This document shows, piece by piece, positions 25,794-35,970 of a stretch of 64,000 nt of DNA (position 1 is its first letter; each line of letters starts with the position of its first letter). The stretch is from Nostoc sp. TCL240-02 (GTDB lineage Bacteria; Cyanobacteriota; Cyanobacteriia; Cyanobacteriales; Nostocaceae): the NCBI RefSeq assembly GCF_013343235.1, contig NZ_CP040094.1, positions 4,216,501 to 4,280,500 on the forward strand. Reading direction: 5' to 3'. Both the position numbers and the translations under genes were made by a program. Under the pieces are notes generated by a model. The model was not told the DNA's origin. It did no database searches and saw nothing but the letters and a program-made list of their open reading frames with translations.

Positions 25794-27644
25794 TTAATTA
25801 GCTTTTTGAGAAATTATCTGATAAAGGTTATCAAACTGAGCTATGAGTGATGGAGGAACAGATGTAAAATGAATATAAAATTTTCCTCTAATTGTCGGTT
25901 TTTCTAAGACTTTGGCATAGATATCTTCACTGACTTGTGCTGAGTTTTTAGATATGAAAAGATTTATTTTAAGATTAGTTAGCTTTGGTGGTACTTCATT
26001 GGGAATATCTACTTGTAATTCAGCTCCTTTTGCTGATAGTTTGACTAAACGCCCGTAAAAGATCGGATTACCCATTTGCTTTTCATTCAAAATAGTGTAT
26101 AAAAGCGGAATTTCTTGAGGAACAGGTAAAAATAATTCTTCTTCTTTGGGTAAATAAAGATTGTATCTTCCACCCACACCATATACTTCGTAAATGGTAA
26201 TTGTCTGGCTCACACCCTTTGGCTGAACTTGCTTTTGTCCGATAATTTTGATGCTTGATCCGACTTCTTTGAAAGTCTGCTCGGAAATGAGAATTTGACC
26301 GCCACTAGTATATGACTCAATTCGATAAGTGAGATTTACTTGACTACCGACAATTCCATATTTAGTCCGCTTTTCGGAACCAATATTACCAACTATAACT
26401 TCACCTGTATTTATACCAATACCCATTTCTAATGGTGGCCAGCCGAGGGTTTTCATCTTTTCATTAACGCCACCCATTGCTAACTGCATGGCACAGGCAC
26501 AAGTAACTGCTCTGAGGGCATCATCTTCTTTAGCGATTGGGGCACCAAATAAGACCAGAATACCATCTCCCATAAACTCATCAATTGTGCCTTGGTAATG
26601 ATTAATCACATCGGCCATATATTCTAAATAGAGGTTGAGAATGTGAATTACCTCTTCTGGTGGAAAGCGTTCTGAGAGAGCGGTGAAGCCTCTTAAGTCA
26701 GAGGTGAGGATAGTAATTTTGCGGCGTTCACCACCAAGTTTTAATCCTTCCGGGCTTTCTAACAAGTTAGCAACAACTGTATCACTCAAATATCGTCCAA
26801 AAACTTGGCGAATTAATTGGTTTCTTTTTTCTAATTCAGTGTTGGCTTCTGCTAAATCTGTAGTTCGTTCTTTAACCCGATGCTCTAAATTTCTGCTGTT
26901 TTCTCGGAGTTTCTCAACAACAAGTGTCAATCCTGAAAGTCCTAAGACTGACATACCGCCTAACATGGCGAAGGTTCCTTGGAGACTTTGATTGGTCTTG
27001 GTTACTAAATTATCGAGAGATTGAGATATCTCCCAAGCTCCAGCAACATCTCCTACTTCCCAGTTTCTCTTTGGACTAGTAGCATCTGTGTTATGACAAG
27101 TTACACAACTTGCTTTCATGAGGCTAGCTTGTGCATAGCGCAAGGTGGTGTTTCCATTTTTCTTCTCAAGACGATAGAATTTTTGACGAGGGTTTTCTCT
27201 CAAGAAGTTTAGTGCATCGCTCTCAAATTCGTCTTTTGCTCCCCCTTTCGTGCGCCAAGGATATGGATAGTTACTATATAGTCTTACAGACATTTCGGCA
27301 TTTTTTTCACTAATTTGCTCACCTAGTTCGATCGCAAAAGTTGAGGGTAGGGGGATTGCGCCTTTGGTATTGAGGTAAGCGTGGGTAACGGTAATTCCAG
27401 GTACAACTTTAGCTCGCTCTGCGGCTGCGGCGCTGTAGAGGTCAAAAGCTTGAGTTAATGATTGAATGTTCAAGGCAGCATTTTGCACTGCTTGGGCTTC
27501 AATCAAGCTCGATGAAAGCGTAGACATATTAGAAATTGCGATCGCGATCGCTGCACATAACATCAGCGTGAGTACAAGAGTAATTCTCTGTAACAGTAAA
27601 CGTGAAAGCGATTGCCAAATTCGATTAATTAATAACTGAATCAT
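25794..27644 (-). CDS. Membrane nucleotide cyclase with CxxCH sensor domain
   Basis: A 616-residue class III adenylate/guanylate cyclase. An N-terminal membrane segment (about 20-40) is followed by an extracytoplasmic DUF3365 (Tll0287-like) domain with CVTCH at 180-184, a c-type haem attachment motif, then a second membrane segment (about 223-243), a coiled linker (250-285) and the cyclase domain (305-480) with metal aspartates in LTSDLRGF (D316) and EFMGDGILVLFG (D360). The C-terminus (about 510-610) resembles a PilZ-like domain. It probably turns a redox or ligand signal at the haem into cAMP or cGMP. Divergent from the NB-ARC/WD40 gene. Confidence 0.88.
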   Translation of the reverse strand: MIQLLINRIWQSLSRLLLQRITLVLTLMLCAAIAIAISNMSTLSSSLIEAQAVQNAALNIQSLTQAFDLYSAAAAERAKVVPGITVTHAYLNTKGAIPLPSTFAIELGEQISEKNAEMSVRLYSNYPYPWRTKGGAKDEFESDALNFLRENPRQKFYRLEKKNGNTTLRYAQASLMKASCVTCHNTDATSPKRNWEVGDVAGAWEISQSLDNLVTKTNQSLQGTFAMLGGMSVLGLSGLTLVVEKLRENSRNLEHRVKERTTDLAEANTELEKRNQLIRQVFGRYLSDTVVANLLESPEGLKLGGERRKITILTSDLRGFTALSERFPPEEVIHILNLYLEYMADVINHYQGTIDEFMGDGILVLFGAPIAKEDDALRAVTCACAMQLAMGGVNEKMKTLGWPPLEMGIGINTGEVIVGNIGSEKRTKYGIVGSQVNLTYRIESYTSGGQILISEQTFKEVGSSIKIIGQKQVQPKGVSQTITIYEVYGVGGRYNLYLPKEEELFLPVPQEIPLLYTILNEKQMGNPIFYGRLVKLSAKGAELQVDIPNEVPPKLTNLKINLFISKNSAQVSEDIYAKVLEKPTIRGKFYIHFTSVPPSLIAQFDNLYQIISQKAN

Positions 27645-27952
27645 TCGAAAAACTGTTTTTTACTAGTTAAAATTTTTGCAAAGCCTAGAAAATATTAAAA
27701 TAATTCGTAATTTTTAACCCGTAATTAAGTTTTGCAACGGTGAGAAAGACAATATTTACAAAACTTGCTGATGAGAAACCTAGGAACTTAAACCCCAGAA
27801 TTTGTTAACGTCTTAGTTTATTGCTCAACGGCAAAGCCTTGTGTAAAGAATTTGTAAAATATTGCATATTGTTTTTGCTATTATCTGATAAATGAATTAT
27901 GCCATTCTAATTATAAAATTTAAAGTGCATTTAACTTTTGTCAATTGCAGCA
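27645..27952. other. Divergent promoter region
   Basis: About 300 AT-rich bases between the cyclase and WD40 genes, which are transcribed away from each other, so both promoters should lie here. I see no operator of a known type and no repeat. Confidence 0.45.
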
Positions 27953-30900
27953 ATGGATATTGATCAAGCACTCGCATTTACAGACGCTCTTGTTTTTGCC
28001 AAGTCAAGAGTTCATTTAAGCGATCTCCAACAAGCCATGTTGCGTGAGTCTTGGTCTTTGGAACGCCAAAGTTACGATCGCATTGCCGACATTTATGGGT
28101 ATTCACCAACTTACTTAAAACATGATGTTGGCCCCAAGCTATGGAAACTCCTTTCAGAAGTGTTAGGAGAAAAAGTTAATAAAACAAGTTTCAGAAGAGC
28201 AATCGAGCGGGCGACGGCACAATCAAATCAAGATATTGAAGAAAAAACGCGAGTAAAATTTGCTGATAATCTACTAGTTGCAGAAGTGAAGACTTCCTAT
28301 CAAGATTGGGGAGATGCTATCGATGTTGATTTTTTCTACGGAAGACAAACAGAACTAGCTCAGTTACAGCAGTGGATTTTGGTTGACCAGTGTCGGCTGG
28401 TGGCTGTGTCAGGAATGGGCGGAATGGGAAAGACTTCTCTATCTATCAAGCTGGCGCAACAATTACAGAGTGATTTTAAATGGGTGATTTGGCGGAGTTT
28501 GCGAAATGCACCACCAGTACAAGAGATATTAACCGAGTTATTAAAATTATTATCTAATCAGCAAGAAATTGATTATCCAGAAACCGTTGAAGGCAAAATT
28601 TCGCGCCTGTTACATTATTTGCGATCGCAGCGTTGTCTGGTAATTTTTGATAACATTGAAACCATCTTACAACATAACGATAAATCTAAATCATCCTATA
28701 TTGAAGGCTATGAAGCTTATGGCGAAATATTTAGACAAGTTGGAGAAATTCGCCATCAAAGCTGCTTAGTTATAACCAGCCGAGATCAGCCTCCAGAAGT
28801 TCGCCTCTTAGAAGGAGCAAGCTTACCCGTTCGGGCTTTTCAATTGGGTGGATTGAAAAAAGCAGAAGTACAAGAACTTTTGCAGTTAAAGGGTAATTTT
28901 CAAGGCTCAACAGAAGAATGGAATCGGCTAGTTGAAGGTTATGCCGGAAATCCCTTAGCATTGAAAATTATTGCGACGACAATTCAAAACTTATTTGATG
29001 GCAGTATTTCTGATTTCCTCAACCAGCAAGCTTTTGTTTTTGGGAATATTCGCAATCTCATTGAGCAGCAATTTGAACGGCTTTCTGAGCCAGAAAAAAC
29101 GGTTATTTATTGGCTTTCTATCTATCGCGATTCCGCTTCCTTTTCGGAACTGCGATCGGATATTTTTCCACGTAGATCGCCCCAAGAATTAATTGATATT
29201 TTAGAATCACTAGAGCAACGCTCTTTAATTGAGAAGACCAAGCCGACACTGATTGAAAAACATCAGACCCAGTTTTCACTTCAGCCTGTGGTAATGGAAT
29301 ATGCTACTGAGAAATTGGTCGCTCAAGTTTGTCAAGAAATTCTAGCAGGTTTAGAAGCGAATGCCGCTCAAAAAAATTTGCTGTTCAAAACTCATGGATT
29401 ACTCAAAGCTCAAGCAAAAGATTATGTGCGAGAAACACAAGTTCGTTTCATTCTCAAGCCGATTCTAGAACGCTTATTACTCGATCGCTTATTCATAGAA
29501 GCAAACGAAGAACTTGTCATTGAGAACCTGCTCACTCAATGCTTAACTAAGTTACGAGGTACATCATCACTTAAAACTGGGTATGCAGGTGGTAATATTT
29601 TAAATTTACTTTGTCAATTGCAATCAACTTTAACTAACTATAATTTTTCAAATTTAACAATTTGGCAAGCCTATTTACAAGATGTAAATTTGCATAATGT
29701 TAATTTTGAATATTCTGATTTGAGTCAGTGTGTTTTTGCTGAAATCTTTGGTATGGTGTTTGCTGGCATTGCTTTTAGTCCAGATGGAACATTATTAGCT
29801 ACAGGAGATGCAGAAGGTGAGCTTCGTTTGTGGCAGGTTGCAACTGGGCAACTGGTTGTGAATTTTGCCGGACATCTGGGTTGGGTTTGGTCGCTTGCTT
29901 TTAGTCCAAATGGGCAATTATTAGCAAGTTGTAGTAGTGATAAAACGATTCGGCTGTGGGATGTCAACACTGGTAAATGTTTGAGAACATTGTCAGGGCA
30001 TACAAGTTCAATTTGGTCAGTTGCCTTTAGTGCTGATGGTCAAATCCTCGCGAGTGGAGGCGATGAACCAACAATAAGATTATGGAATGTCAACACTGGG
30101 GACTGTTATAAAATTTTATCGGGTCATACCAATCGAATTCTCTCAGTATCATGGAGTCCAGATGGTCAAACTCTAGCAAGTGGCAGTGCCGATTTCACGA
30201 TTCGACTTTGGAAAATTAGTGGAGAATGCGATCGCATTTTAGAAGGACATAGCGATCGCATTTGGTCAGTATCATGGAGTCCAGATGGGCAAACCCTAGC
30301 CAGTGGTAGCGCCGATTTCACGATTCGACTTTGGGAATTTAGCACTGGAAAGTGCTTCAATATATTACAAGAACATAGCGATCGCATTCGGTCAGTAGCC
30401 TTTAGCCCCGATGCCCAAATGCTAGTCAGCGCCAGCGACGATCAAACAGTCAGAATTTGGGAAACTAGTACAGGGCAATGCCTGAACATTTTACCAGGAC
30501 ACACCAATTCTATATTTTCAGTTGCTTTTAACGTAGATGGTCAAACCATTGCCAGTGGTAGCACAGACCAAACTGTAAAGCTATGGGATGTCAGCACAGG
30601 TAGATGCTTTAAAACCTTAAAAGGCTATAGTAATTCGGTATTTTCAGTTGCTTTTAATGCAGATGGTCAAATTGCCAGTGGTAGCACAGACCAAACCGTG
30701 AGATTATGGGATGTCACTACGGGGATTTGCCTGAAAAAATTCACCGGACATAGTGGCTGGGTAACTTCCGTAGCGTTTCACCCAGATGGAGATTTTCTGG
30801 CCAGTAGCAGCGCCGATCGCACCATCCGTATTTGGTCAGTTAGCACTGGGCAATGTCTGCAAACTTTGACAGGTCATATAAATTGGGTGCAATCAGTTGC

Positions 30901-31609
30901 CTTTAGTCCTGATAGACAAATCTTAGGAAGCGGCAGTGACGACCGAACCATTCGCTTATGGTCTATCAATACAGGAAAATGCCTCAACATCTTGCAAGGT
31001 CATTCCAGTTGGATTTGGTGCGTTACCTTTAGCCCCAATGGTGAAATCCTCGCTAGCAGTAGTGAAGATCAAACCATTCGCCTGTGGTCTATTTCCACTG
31101 GTGAATGTCTCCAAATCTTAGAAGGACACACTAGTAGAGTCCAGGCGATCGCTTTTAGTCCAGATGGGCAAATCCTCAGTAGCGCTAGTGAAGATGAAAC
31201 AGTGCGCCTGTGGTCAATTGATACAGGTGAATGTCTCAATATTTTTCAGGGACACAGTAATAGTGTTTGGTCAGTTGCCTTTAGTCCAGAAGGTGATATT
31301 TTGGCAAGTAGTAGTTTAGATCAAACAGTGAGAATTTGGGATAGGCATACAGGAGTTTGCCTGAAAGTGCTGCCTGTTCTGCCTCATGCAATGCGATCGG
31401 CGATCGCTTATGGCAAATCTACAGAACATTATGCGATCGCTAGTGGCAGCCAAAACGGGACTATTCAGATTTGGGATGCCCAAACGGGTAAATGTTTGAA
31501 AATACTGAATCCTGACAGACCTTATCAAGGAACTAATATTACAGGCGTAACAGGAATCACCACAGCTCAAAAAGATGTTCTCAAAGCGTTAGGTGCCTTC
31601 GAGATTTAA
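27953..31609 (+). CDS. NB-ARC ATPase with 14 WD40 repeats
   Basis: An STAND-type protein of 1218 residues from the ATG at 27953. Residues 1-110 form a helical, winged-helix-like effector-associated domain typical of cyanobacterial NB-ARC/WD40 proteins. The NB-ARC part has Walker A SGMGGMGKTSLS (about 158-169), Walker B CLVIFDNIE (about 225-233), TSRD and GNPLALKI. A short pentapeptide-like strip (NLHNVNFEYSDLS) leads to 14 WD repeats (about 600-1190), enough for two seven-bladed propellers. Such proteins are thought to sense a ligand with the propeller and oligomerise; the effect here is unknown. A hairpin terminator follows. Confidence 0.92.
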   Translation: MDIDQALAFTDALVFAKSRVHLSDLQQAMLRESWSLERQSYDRIADIYGYSPTYLKHDVGPKLWKLLSEVLGEKVNKTSFRRAIERATAQSNQDIEEKTRVKFADNLLVAEVKTSYQDWGDAIDVDFFYGRQTELAQLQQWILVDQCRLVAVSGMGGMGKTSLSIKLAQQLQSDFKWVIWRSLRNAPPVQEILTELLKLLSNQQEIDYPETVEGKISRLLHYLRSQRCLVIFDNIETILQHNDKSKSSYIEGYEAYGEIFRQVGEIRHQSCLVITSRDQPPEVRLLEGASLPVRAFQLGGLKKAEVQELLQLKGNFQGSTEEWNRLVEGYAGNPLALKIIATTIQNLFDGSISDFLNQQAFVFGNIRNLIEQQFERLSEPEKTVIYWLSIYRDSASFSELRSDIFPRRSPQELIDILESLEQRSLIEKTKPTLIEKHQTQFSLQPVVMEYATEKLVAQVCQEILAGLEANAAQKNLLFKTHGLLKAQAKDYVRETQVRFILKPILERLLLDRLFIEANEELVIENLLTQCLTKLRGTSSLKTGYAGGNILNLLCQLQSTLTNYNFSNLTIWQAYLQDVNLHNVNFEYSDLSQCVFAEIFGMVFAGIAFSPDGTLLATGDAEGELRLWQVATGQLVVNFAGHLGWVWSLAFSPNGQLLASCSSDKTIRLWDVNTGKCLRTLSGHTSSIWSVAFSADGQILASGGDEPTIRLWNVNTGDCYKILSGHTNRILSVSWSPDGQTLASGSADFTIRLWKISGECDRILEGHSDRIWSVSWSPDGQTLASGSADFTIRLWEFSTGKCFNILQEHSDRIRSVAFSPDAQMLVSASDDQTVRIWETSTGQCLNILPGHTNSIFSVAFNVDGQTIASGSTDQTVKLWDVSTGRCFKTLKGYSNSVFSVAFNADGQIASGSTDQTVRLWDVTTGICLKKFTGHSGWVTSVAFHPDGDFLASSSADRTIRIWSVSTGQCLQTLTGHINWVQSVAFSPDRQILGSGSDDRTIRLWSINTGKCLNILQGHSSWIWCVTFSPNGEILASSSEDQTIRLWSISTGECLQILEGHTSRVQAIAFSPDGQILSSASEDETVRLWSIDTGECLNIFQGHSNSVWSVAFSPEGDILASSSLDQTVRIWDRHTGVCLKVLPVLPHAMRSAIAYGKSTEHYAIASGSQNGTIQIWDAQTGKCLKILNPDRPYQGTNITGVTGITTAQKDVLKALGAFEI

Positions 31610-31633
31610 TTCAGGAATTACGCAAACAATAGT

Positions 31634-31671
31634 CAAAACGGGGCAATTAATTAATGAATTGCCCCGTTTTG
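31634..31671 (+). terminator. Hairpin terminator after the WD40 gene
   Basis: CAAAACGGGGCAATT and AATTGCCCCGTTTTG pair perfectly around AATTAATG. It is a strong stem just after the WD40 stop codon; the right arm contributes the only T run. The core GGGGCAATT is shared with the repeat at 496-523, so it may be a repeat used as a terminator. Confidence 0.65.
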
Positions 31672-32148
31672 CTTGTCCTGACAATTCAGATCGGGAGCAT
31701 CCACTTTTGGAATAAATTTACTCAAAAATTACCCAAATCAATTCATCTAGTCACGAGCAAAGGTTTTATGCTTAACCTCAGAGCTTTTATCTTTGCTTTT
31801 ACCTTATATAGGCACTTTTGTAATTAACAAGTTAGGTTATATAATCAATCTGATACATTTCTATAAGAAAGTTATCAAATTACAAAAAACTATTTAAATA
31901 CATTAGGAGTAGTGAAATAACTTCCCTTTTGAAAAAAATTAACCTTGATTAGTAGGGGTTCAGCGATTAAAAAAGGTAACTTATTCGTGTGGGGTTCCTT
32001 AGCAAAAATTTAAAATCATAACTTTGATTAAACCAGAAAGCTAAAATTTGTCAAAATGGCTTGAAGATTGATAAATTTTAAACTTATTGTGTCATCCTCT
32101 GATTTTTGAAATCAATTCTTTAATTGCTTTAACCAACAGACTAAACTA
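31672..32148. other. Intergenic stretch before the hybrid kinase gene
   Basis: About 480 AT-rich bases without a credible frame, repeat or RNA signature. It probably holds the promoter of the kinase gene. The kinase ATG has no clear ribosome site. Confidence 0.45.
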
Positions 32149-35100
32149 ATGCGATCACTTTCTCCTGTGGATTTACCTACTTTAGAGCAGATAGTTGAAC
32201 GTTCTCCTTTAACTGTATTACCTGATACCCCACTTATTGATGCTATTGCTCTAATGAATAGGGTAAACAGCAGTATAGTAGAGTCTAAGTTTGATTTTAG
32301 TAGTTGTGTTTTAGTAGTTGAAGAAACAAACTTAGTCGGTATATTAACTCTACGGGATATAATCCGACTGACTGGGATGGGCAAAAATTTATCCAGTGTC
32401 AAAATCTCAGAGGTGATGACACAAGCAGTCATCACCCTGAGGTTGTCTCAGGCTCAAAATGCCCTCACAGCTTTATCTTTCATGCGTCAACATTGTATTC
32501 GCCATCTACCTGTAGTAGATGATCTTGGACAATTGGTAGGCTTAATTACCCAAGACAGAATTCGTCAGGTTATCCAACCAGTTCACCTGTTGAAATTGCA
32601 ATGTGTGACGGAAGTAATGGTAACTGAAGTTATTCATGCTCCCTCGACTACATCTGTGCTGGAATTGTCTCAAATTATGAGCGATCGCCAGATCAGTTGT
32701 GTGGTAATTGTCGCCCAACAGAAGACGAAATTGATCCCGGTAGGGATGATCACTGAAAAAGATATTATTAAATTCCATTTACAGGGACTAGATATAGCCC
32801 AAACCCAGGCGCAAGATGTGATGAGTACCCCTGTATTAAGCATCACTCCCACTGAATGTTTATGGACTGTTCACCAGTTGATGCAAGAGCGAAAGGTGCG
32901 GCGATTAACCATAGTTGGAGAACAAAGCGAATTACAAGGACTGGTGACACAAACTAATCTCCTGCAAGTACTTGATCCCCTAAAAATAGACAGGGTAATT
33001 CAAGTTTTGCAAGCAAAAGTTGAGGAACAAACAGTTAAACTTAGACAATGCAACCAGCAGTTAGAACAGGAAGTTAAACAACGCCGCCAAGCTCAACAAG
33101 AATTAGAGTTACGGGTGGCGGAGCGTACAGCTGAACTACTGCAAGCAAATGTACGTTTGATACGGGAAATTGAGGAGCGCAAACAGACTGAAATAGCACT
33201 CCAGCAGCGTGAACATCAGTGGAAAGCTCTTTTTGATCATGCTCTTGATGCGATCGCTATTGCCGATGACGAGGGACGCTATATAGAGGTCAATCCAGCA
33301 GCCTCTAAGCTTTTTGGTGTATCTAAGGAAGAACTGTTAGGTTCCACAATCGCGGATTTTGCAGCACCCGAATTTGATTTTACCCAAGCTTGGCAACAGT
33401 TCTACGAACAAGGACAAATGTTGGGTGAGTTCACCTTATATTGTCCCGATGGCACAGTGCGAGAAACTGAATTTGCGGCGGTTGCAAATTTTATACCACA
33501 TCGTCATCTTGCAATACTGCGGGATGTGAGCGATCGCCAAGCCGCGCTACGCGATCATAAACAAGCTGAGGAAACCCTCAGAGAAAGTGAGCAACGGTTA
33601 CAACTGGCGCTTAGTGTTGGTAACATTGGCCCTTGGGAATGGAATCTGAAAACCAATCAGGTTATCTGGTCTGAGAGTTTGTTTACTTTATTTGGTCTAA
33701 CTCCTGATACCTTTGATGTCAGCTATGAAAATTTTTTAAATCTCATTGTCCACCCTGAAGACCGCGAATTGCTGCATCAATCAGTTTTGCGAGCAATTGA
33801 CCAGCAAGTACCCCATAATCTCGAATTCCGGTTTATTTACCCAGATGGTACAGTTGGTTGGTCAGTATGCAAGGGTCAAATATTGTATGATGACATCACC
33901 AATGAGCCACTCCAGATGATTGGGGTGAATATAGATATCACCGAGCGCAAACAATCGGAACTTGAAATCCGTAAATTTGTTTCTCTGACCGATAACAGCA
34001 CGGAATTTATCGGTATGTGTGATATGAATTTTGTGCCATTCTATTTGAACCCGGCGGGTATGCAACTAGTCGGGCTGAATAACACTCAGCAATATAGAGA
34101 AACGCCAGTCAGAGAATTTTTCTTTCCCGAAGATCAGGACTTTATCATCAATGAATTTTTCCCGCGTGTTTTGCGTGAGGGACGGGCGGAATTAGAAATT
34201 CGTTTCCGTCATTTCCAGACGGGAGAAGCATTATGGATGGTTTACAGCGTTTCTTGCATCAAAGACATGAACGACCAGCTAATTGGTCTAGCAGCCGTCA
34301 GCCGTAATATTAGCGATCGCAAGCTGGCCGAACAGAAAATTGCCGAACAAGCAGCTTTAATTGATATCGCTACCGATGCCATTTTTGTCCGCGATTTAGA
34401 AAACCGCATTCTGTTCTGGAGTCGAGGTGCTGAAAACTTATACGGTTGGACAGCAGAGGAAAGCATAGGGAAATTAGCCCATGAACTTTTCCAGGTAGAA
34501 TCCTTGTCTCAACTAGCAGCTGGTTTAAAAACCACTCTCGAACAAGGTTCTTGGCAAGGGGAGTTAGAAAAAACCACCAAAACTGGGAGAAAAATTATCG
34601 TTGCTAGTCGGTGGACACTGATACACAATCAATTCGGACAAAGCCAATCTATCCTATCAGTCAATACCGACATCACCGAGAAAAAACAACTAGAGCAACA
34701 ATTTTACCGCGCTCAACGCTTGGAGAGTGTAGGAATTCTAGCCAGTGGCATTGCTCACGACCTCAACAACGTCTTTGCTCCCATAATCATGATTGCCCAA
34801 TTGCTGCCTTTGAGATGTAAAAATGTGGATGCGCGGACTCAAGAACTGTTCAAAACACTAGAAAACAGCTCGCAGCGTGGAGCGAACTTAGTTAAACAAA
34901 TTCTCGCCTTTACCCGTGGTACAGAAGGGAAGCGCATCTTGTTGCAACCTGGGCATTTGCTCCAAGAATTGGTCAAAGTCATCAAACAGACATTTCCTAA
35001 ATCCATTGAAATTGTTAATGACATTCCCATAAACACATTGTGGATGGTGCAAGCTGATCCCACCCAACTAGAACAGGTATTTATGAACTTGGCAGTCAAT

Positions 35101-35859
35101 GCCCGTGACGCTATGCCCAATGAGGGTATACTCACAATTAATGCCGAAAACCGGATGATTGACGAAACAAACGCCCGAATGCACCTGGACGCGAAAGCAG
35201 GAGGCTACATCGTTGTTACCGTCTCAGATACAGGGTCGGGAATCCCTCCAGAATTCTTAGAGCGTATATTTGATCCCTTTTTTACAACTAAAGAAGTTGG
35301 TAAAGGTACAGGGCTAGGACTGTCAACAGTTTTAGGTATCGTCAAAAACCACGGTGGTTTTGTGGAAGTATCAACTCAGATAGGTAAAGGGACACAATTT
35401 CAGGTATTTTTGCCCAGAGGAGAAGGCAAAGCAACCGAGACAATAACAAAGGCAGAATTACCTAAAGGTAATGGCGAATTGATTTTAGTTGTTGATGATG
35501 AAGACTTAGTAAAACAAACTAATCAGGAAACTTTAGAAGATTATAACTACAAAACCCTTGTAGCTAATGATGGCATTGAGGCGATCGCTTTATATGCCCA
35601 GTATAAGGAACGAATTAGTGCAGTTTTGCTAGATATGTCCATGCCCAACATGGACGGATTAACAACTATCTCCATCCTGCGAACGTTCAACCCCAATATT
35701 AAGATTATTGCCACCAGTGGTTTACCCACTAACGAGCAAAAAGCTATTGCTGTTGGTGCTGATAAGTTTCTTTCTAAGCCTTACACAGCGACAGATTTAT
35801 TGACTACTTTATCTGTTGTAATCGGGCATTTTGGAGAAATGAGTCTGACAAGTTCATAA
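32149..35859 (+). CDS. Hybrid sensor histidine kinase with CBS and PAS domains
   Basis: A 1236-residue soluble two-component protein. Residues 1-280 hold four CBS motifs (LVGILTLRDIIRL, QLVGLITQDRIRQ, VGMITEKDIIKF, LQGLVTQTNLLQV), which bind adenine nucleotides. A coiled coil (about 285-345) precedes about four PAS/PAC modules (350-850; PAC ends such as ITERKQSELE). The kinase has SGIAHDLNNVFAP (phosphorylated His), NLAVNARDAMP (N box), VSDTGSGIP and GKGTGLGLSTV, and the C-terminal receiver has VVDDED and VLLDMSMPNMDG (phosphorylated Asp). No membrane helix is seen. It probably joins energy status to redox or light signals; its output is unknown. Confidence 0.93.
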   Translation: MRSLSPVDLPTLEQIVERSPLTVLPDTPLIDAIALMNRVNSSIVESKFDFSSCVLVVEETNLVGILTLRDIIRLTGMGKNLSSVKISEVMTQAVITLRLSQAQNALTALSFMRQHCIRHLPVVDDLGQLVGLITQDRIRQVIQPVHLLKLQCVTEVMVTEVIHAPSTTSVLELSQIMSDRQISCVVIVAQQKTKLIPVGMITEKDIIKFHLQGLDIAQTQAQDVMSTPVLSITPTECLWTVHQLMQERKVRRLTIVGEQSELQGLVTQTNLLQVLDPLKIDRVIQVLQAKVEEQTVKLRQCNQQLEQEVKQRRQAQQELELRVAERTAELLQANVRLIREIEERKQTEIALQQREHQWKALFDHALDAIAIADDEGRYIEVNPAASKLFGVSKEELLGSTIADFAAPEFDFTQAWQQFYEQGQMLGEFTLYCPDGTVRETEFAAVANFIPHRHLAILRDVSDRQAALRDHKQAEETLRESEQRLQLALSVGNIGPWEWNLKTNQVIWSESLFTLFGLTPDTFDVSYENFLNLIVHPEDRELLHQSVLRAIDQQVPHNLEFRFIYPDGTVGWSVCKGQILYDDITNEPLQMIGVNIDITERKQSELEIRKFVSLTDNSTEFIGMCDMNFVPFYLNPAGMQLVGLNNTQQYRETPVREFFFPEDQDFIINEFFPRVLREGRAELEIRFRHFQTGEALWMVYSVSCIKDMNDQLIGLAAVSRNISDRKLAEQKIAEQAALIDIATDAIFVRDLENRILFWSRGAENLYGWTAEESIGKLAHELFQVESLSQLAAGLKTTLEQGSWQGELEKTTKTGRKIIVASRWTLIHNQFGQSQSILSVNTDITEKKQLEQQFYRAQRLESVGILASGIAHDLNNVFAPIIMIAQLLPLRCKNVDARTQELFKTLENSSQRGANLVKQILAFTRGTEGKRILLQPGHLLQELVKVIKQTFPKSIEIVNDIPINTLWMVQADPTQLEQVFMNLAVNARDAMPNEGILTINAENRMIDETNARMHLDAKAGGYIVVTVSDTGSGIPPEFLERIFDPFFTTKEVGKGTGLGLSTVLGIVKNHGGFVEVSTQIGKGTQFQVFLPRGEGKATETITKAELPKGNGELILVVDDEDLVKQTNQETLEDYNYKTLVANDGIEAIALYAQYKERISAVLLDMSMPNMDGLTTISILRTFNPNIKIIATSGLPTNEQKAIAVGADKFLSKPYTATDLLTTLSVVIGHFGEMSLTSS

Positions 35860-35875
35860 TTTAAAGCCGACAAAC

Positions 35876-35917
35876 TTACACCCGGAAATTATTTTTCAGT
35901 TCCGGGTGTAATTTTTT
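35876..35917 (+). terminator. Rho-independent terminator of the hybrid kinase gene
   Basis: TTACACCCGGAA and TTCCGGGTGTAA pair perfectly around a 12-base loop and are followed by six T residues. It lies 17 bases after the kinase stop and separates it from the convergent hyp operon. Confidence 0.88.
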
Positions 35918-35970
35918 CATTGTCAAGTCACTCATGACTGTAGGGTAGGGTATGGTATGGTGCGATCGCT

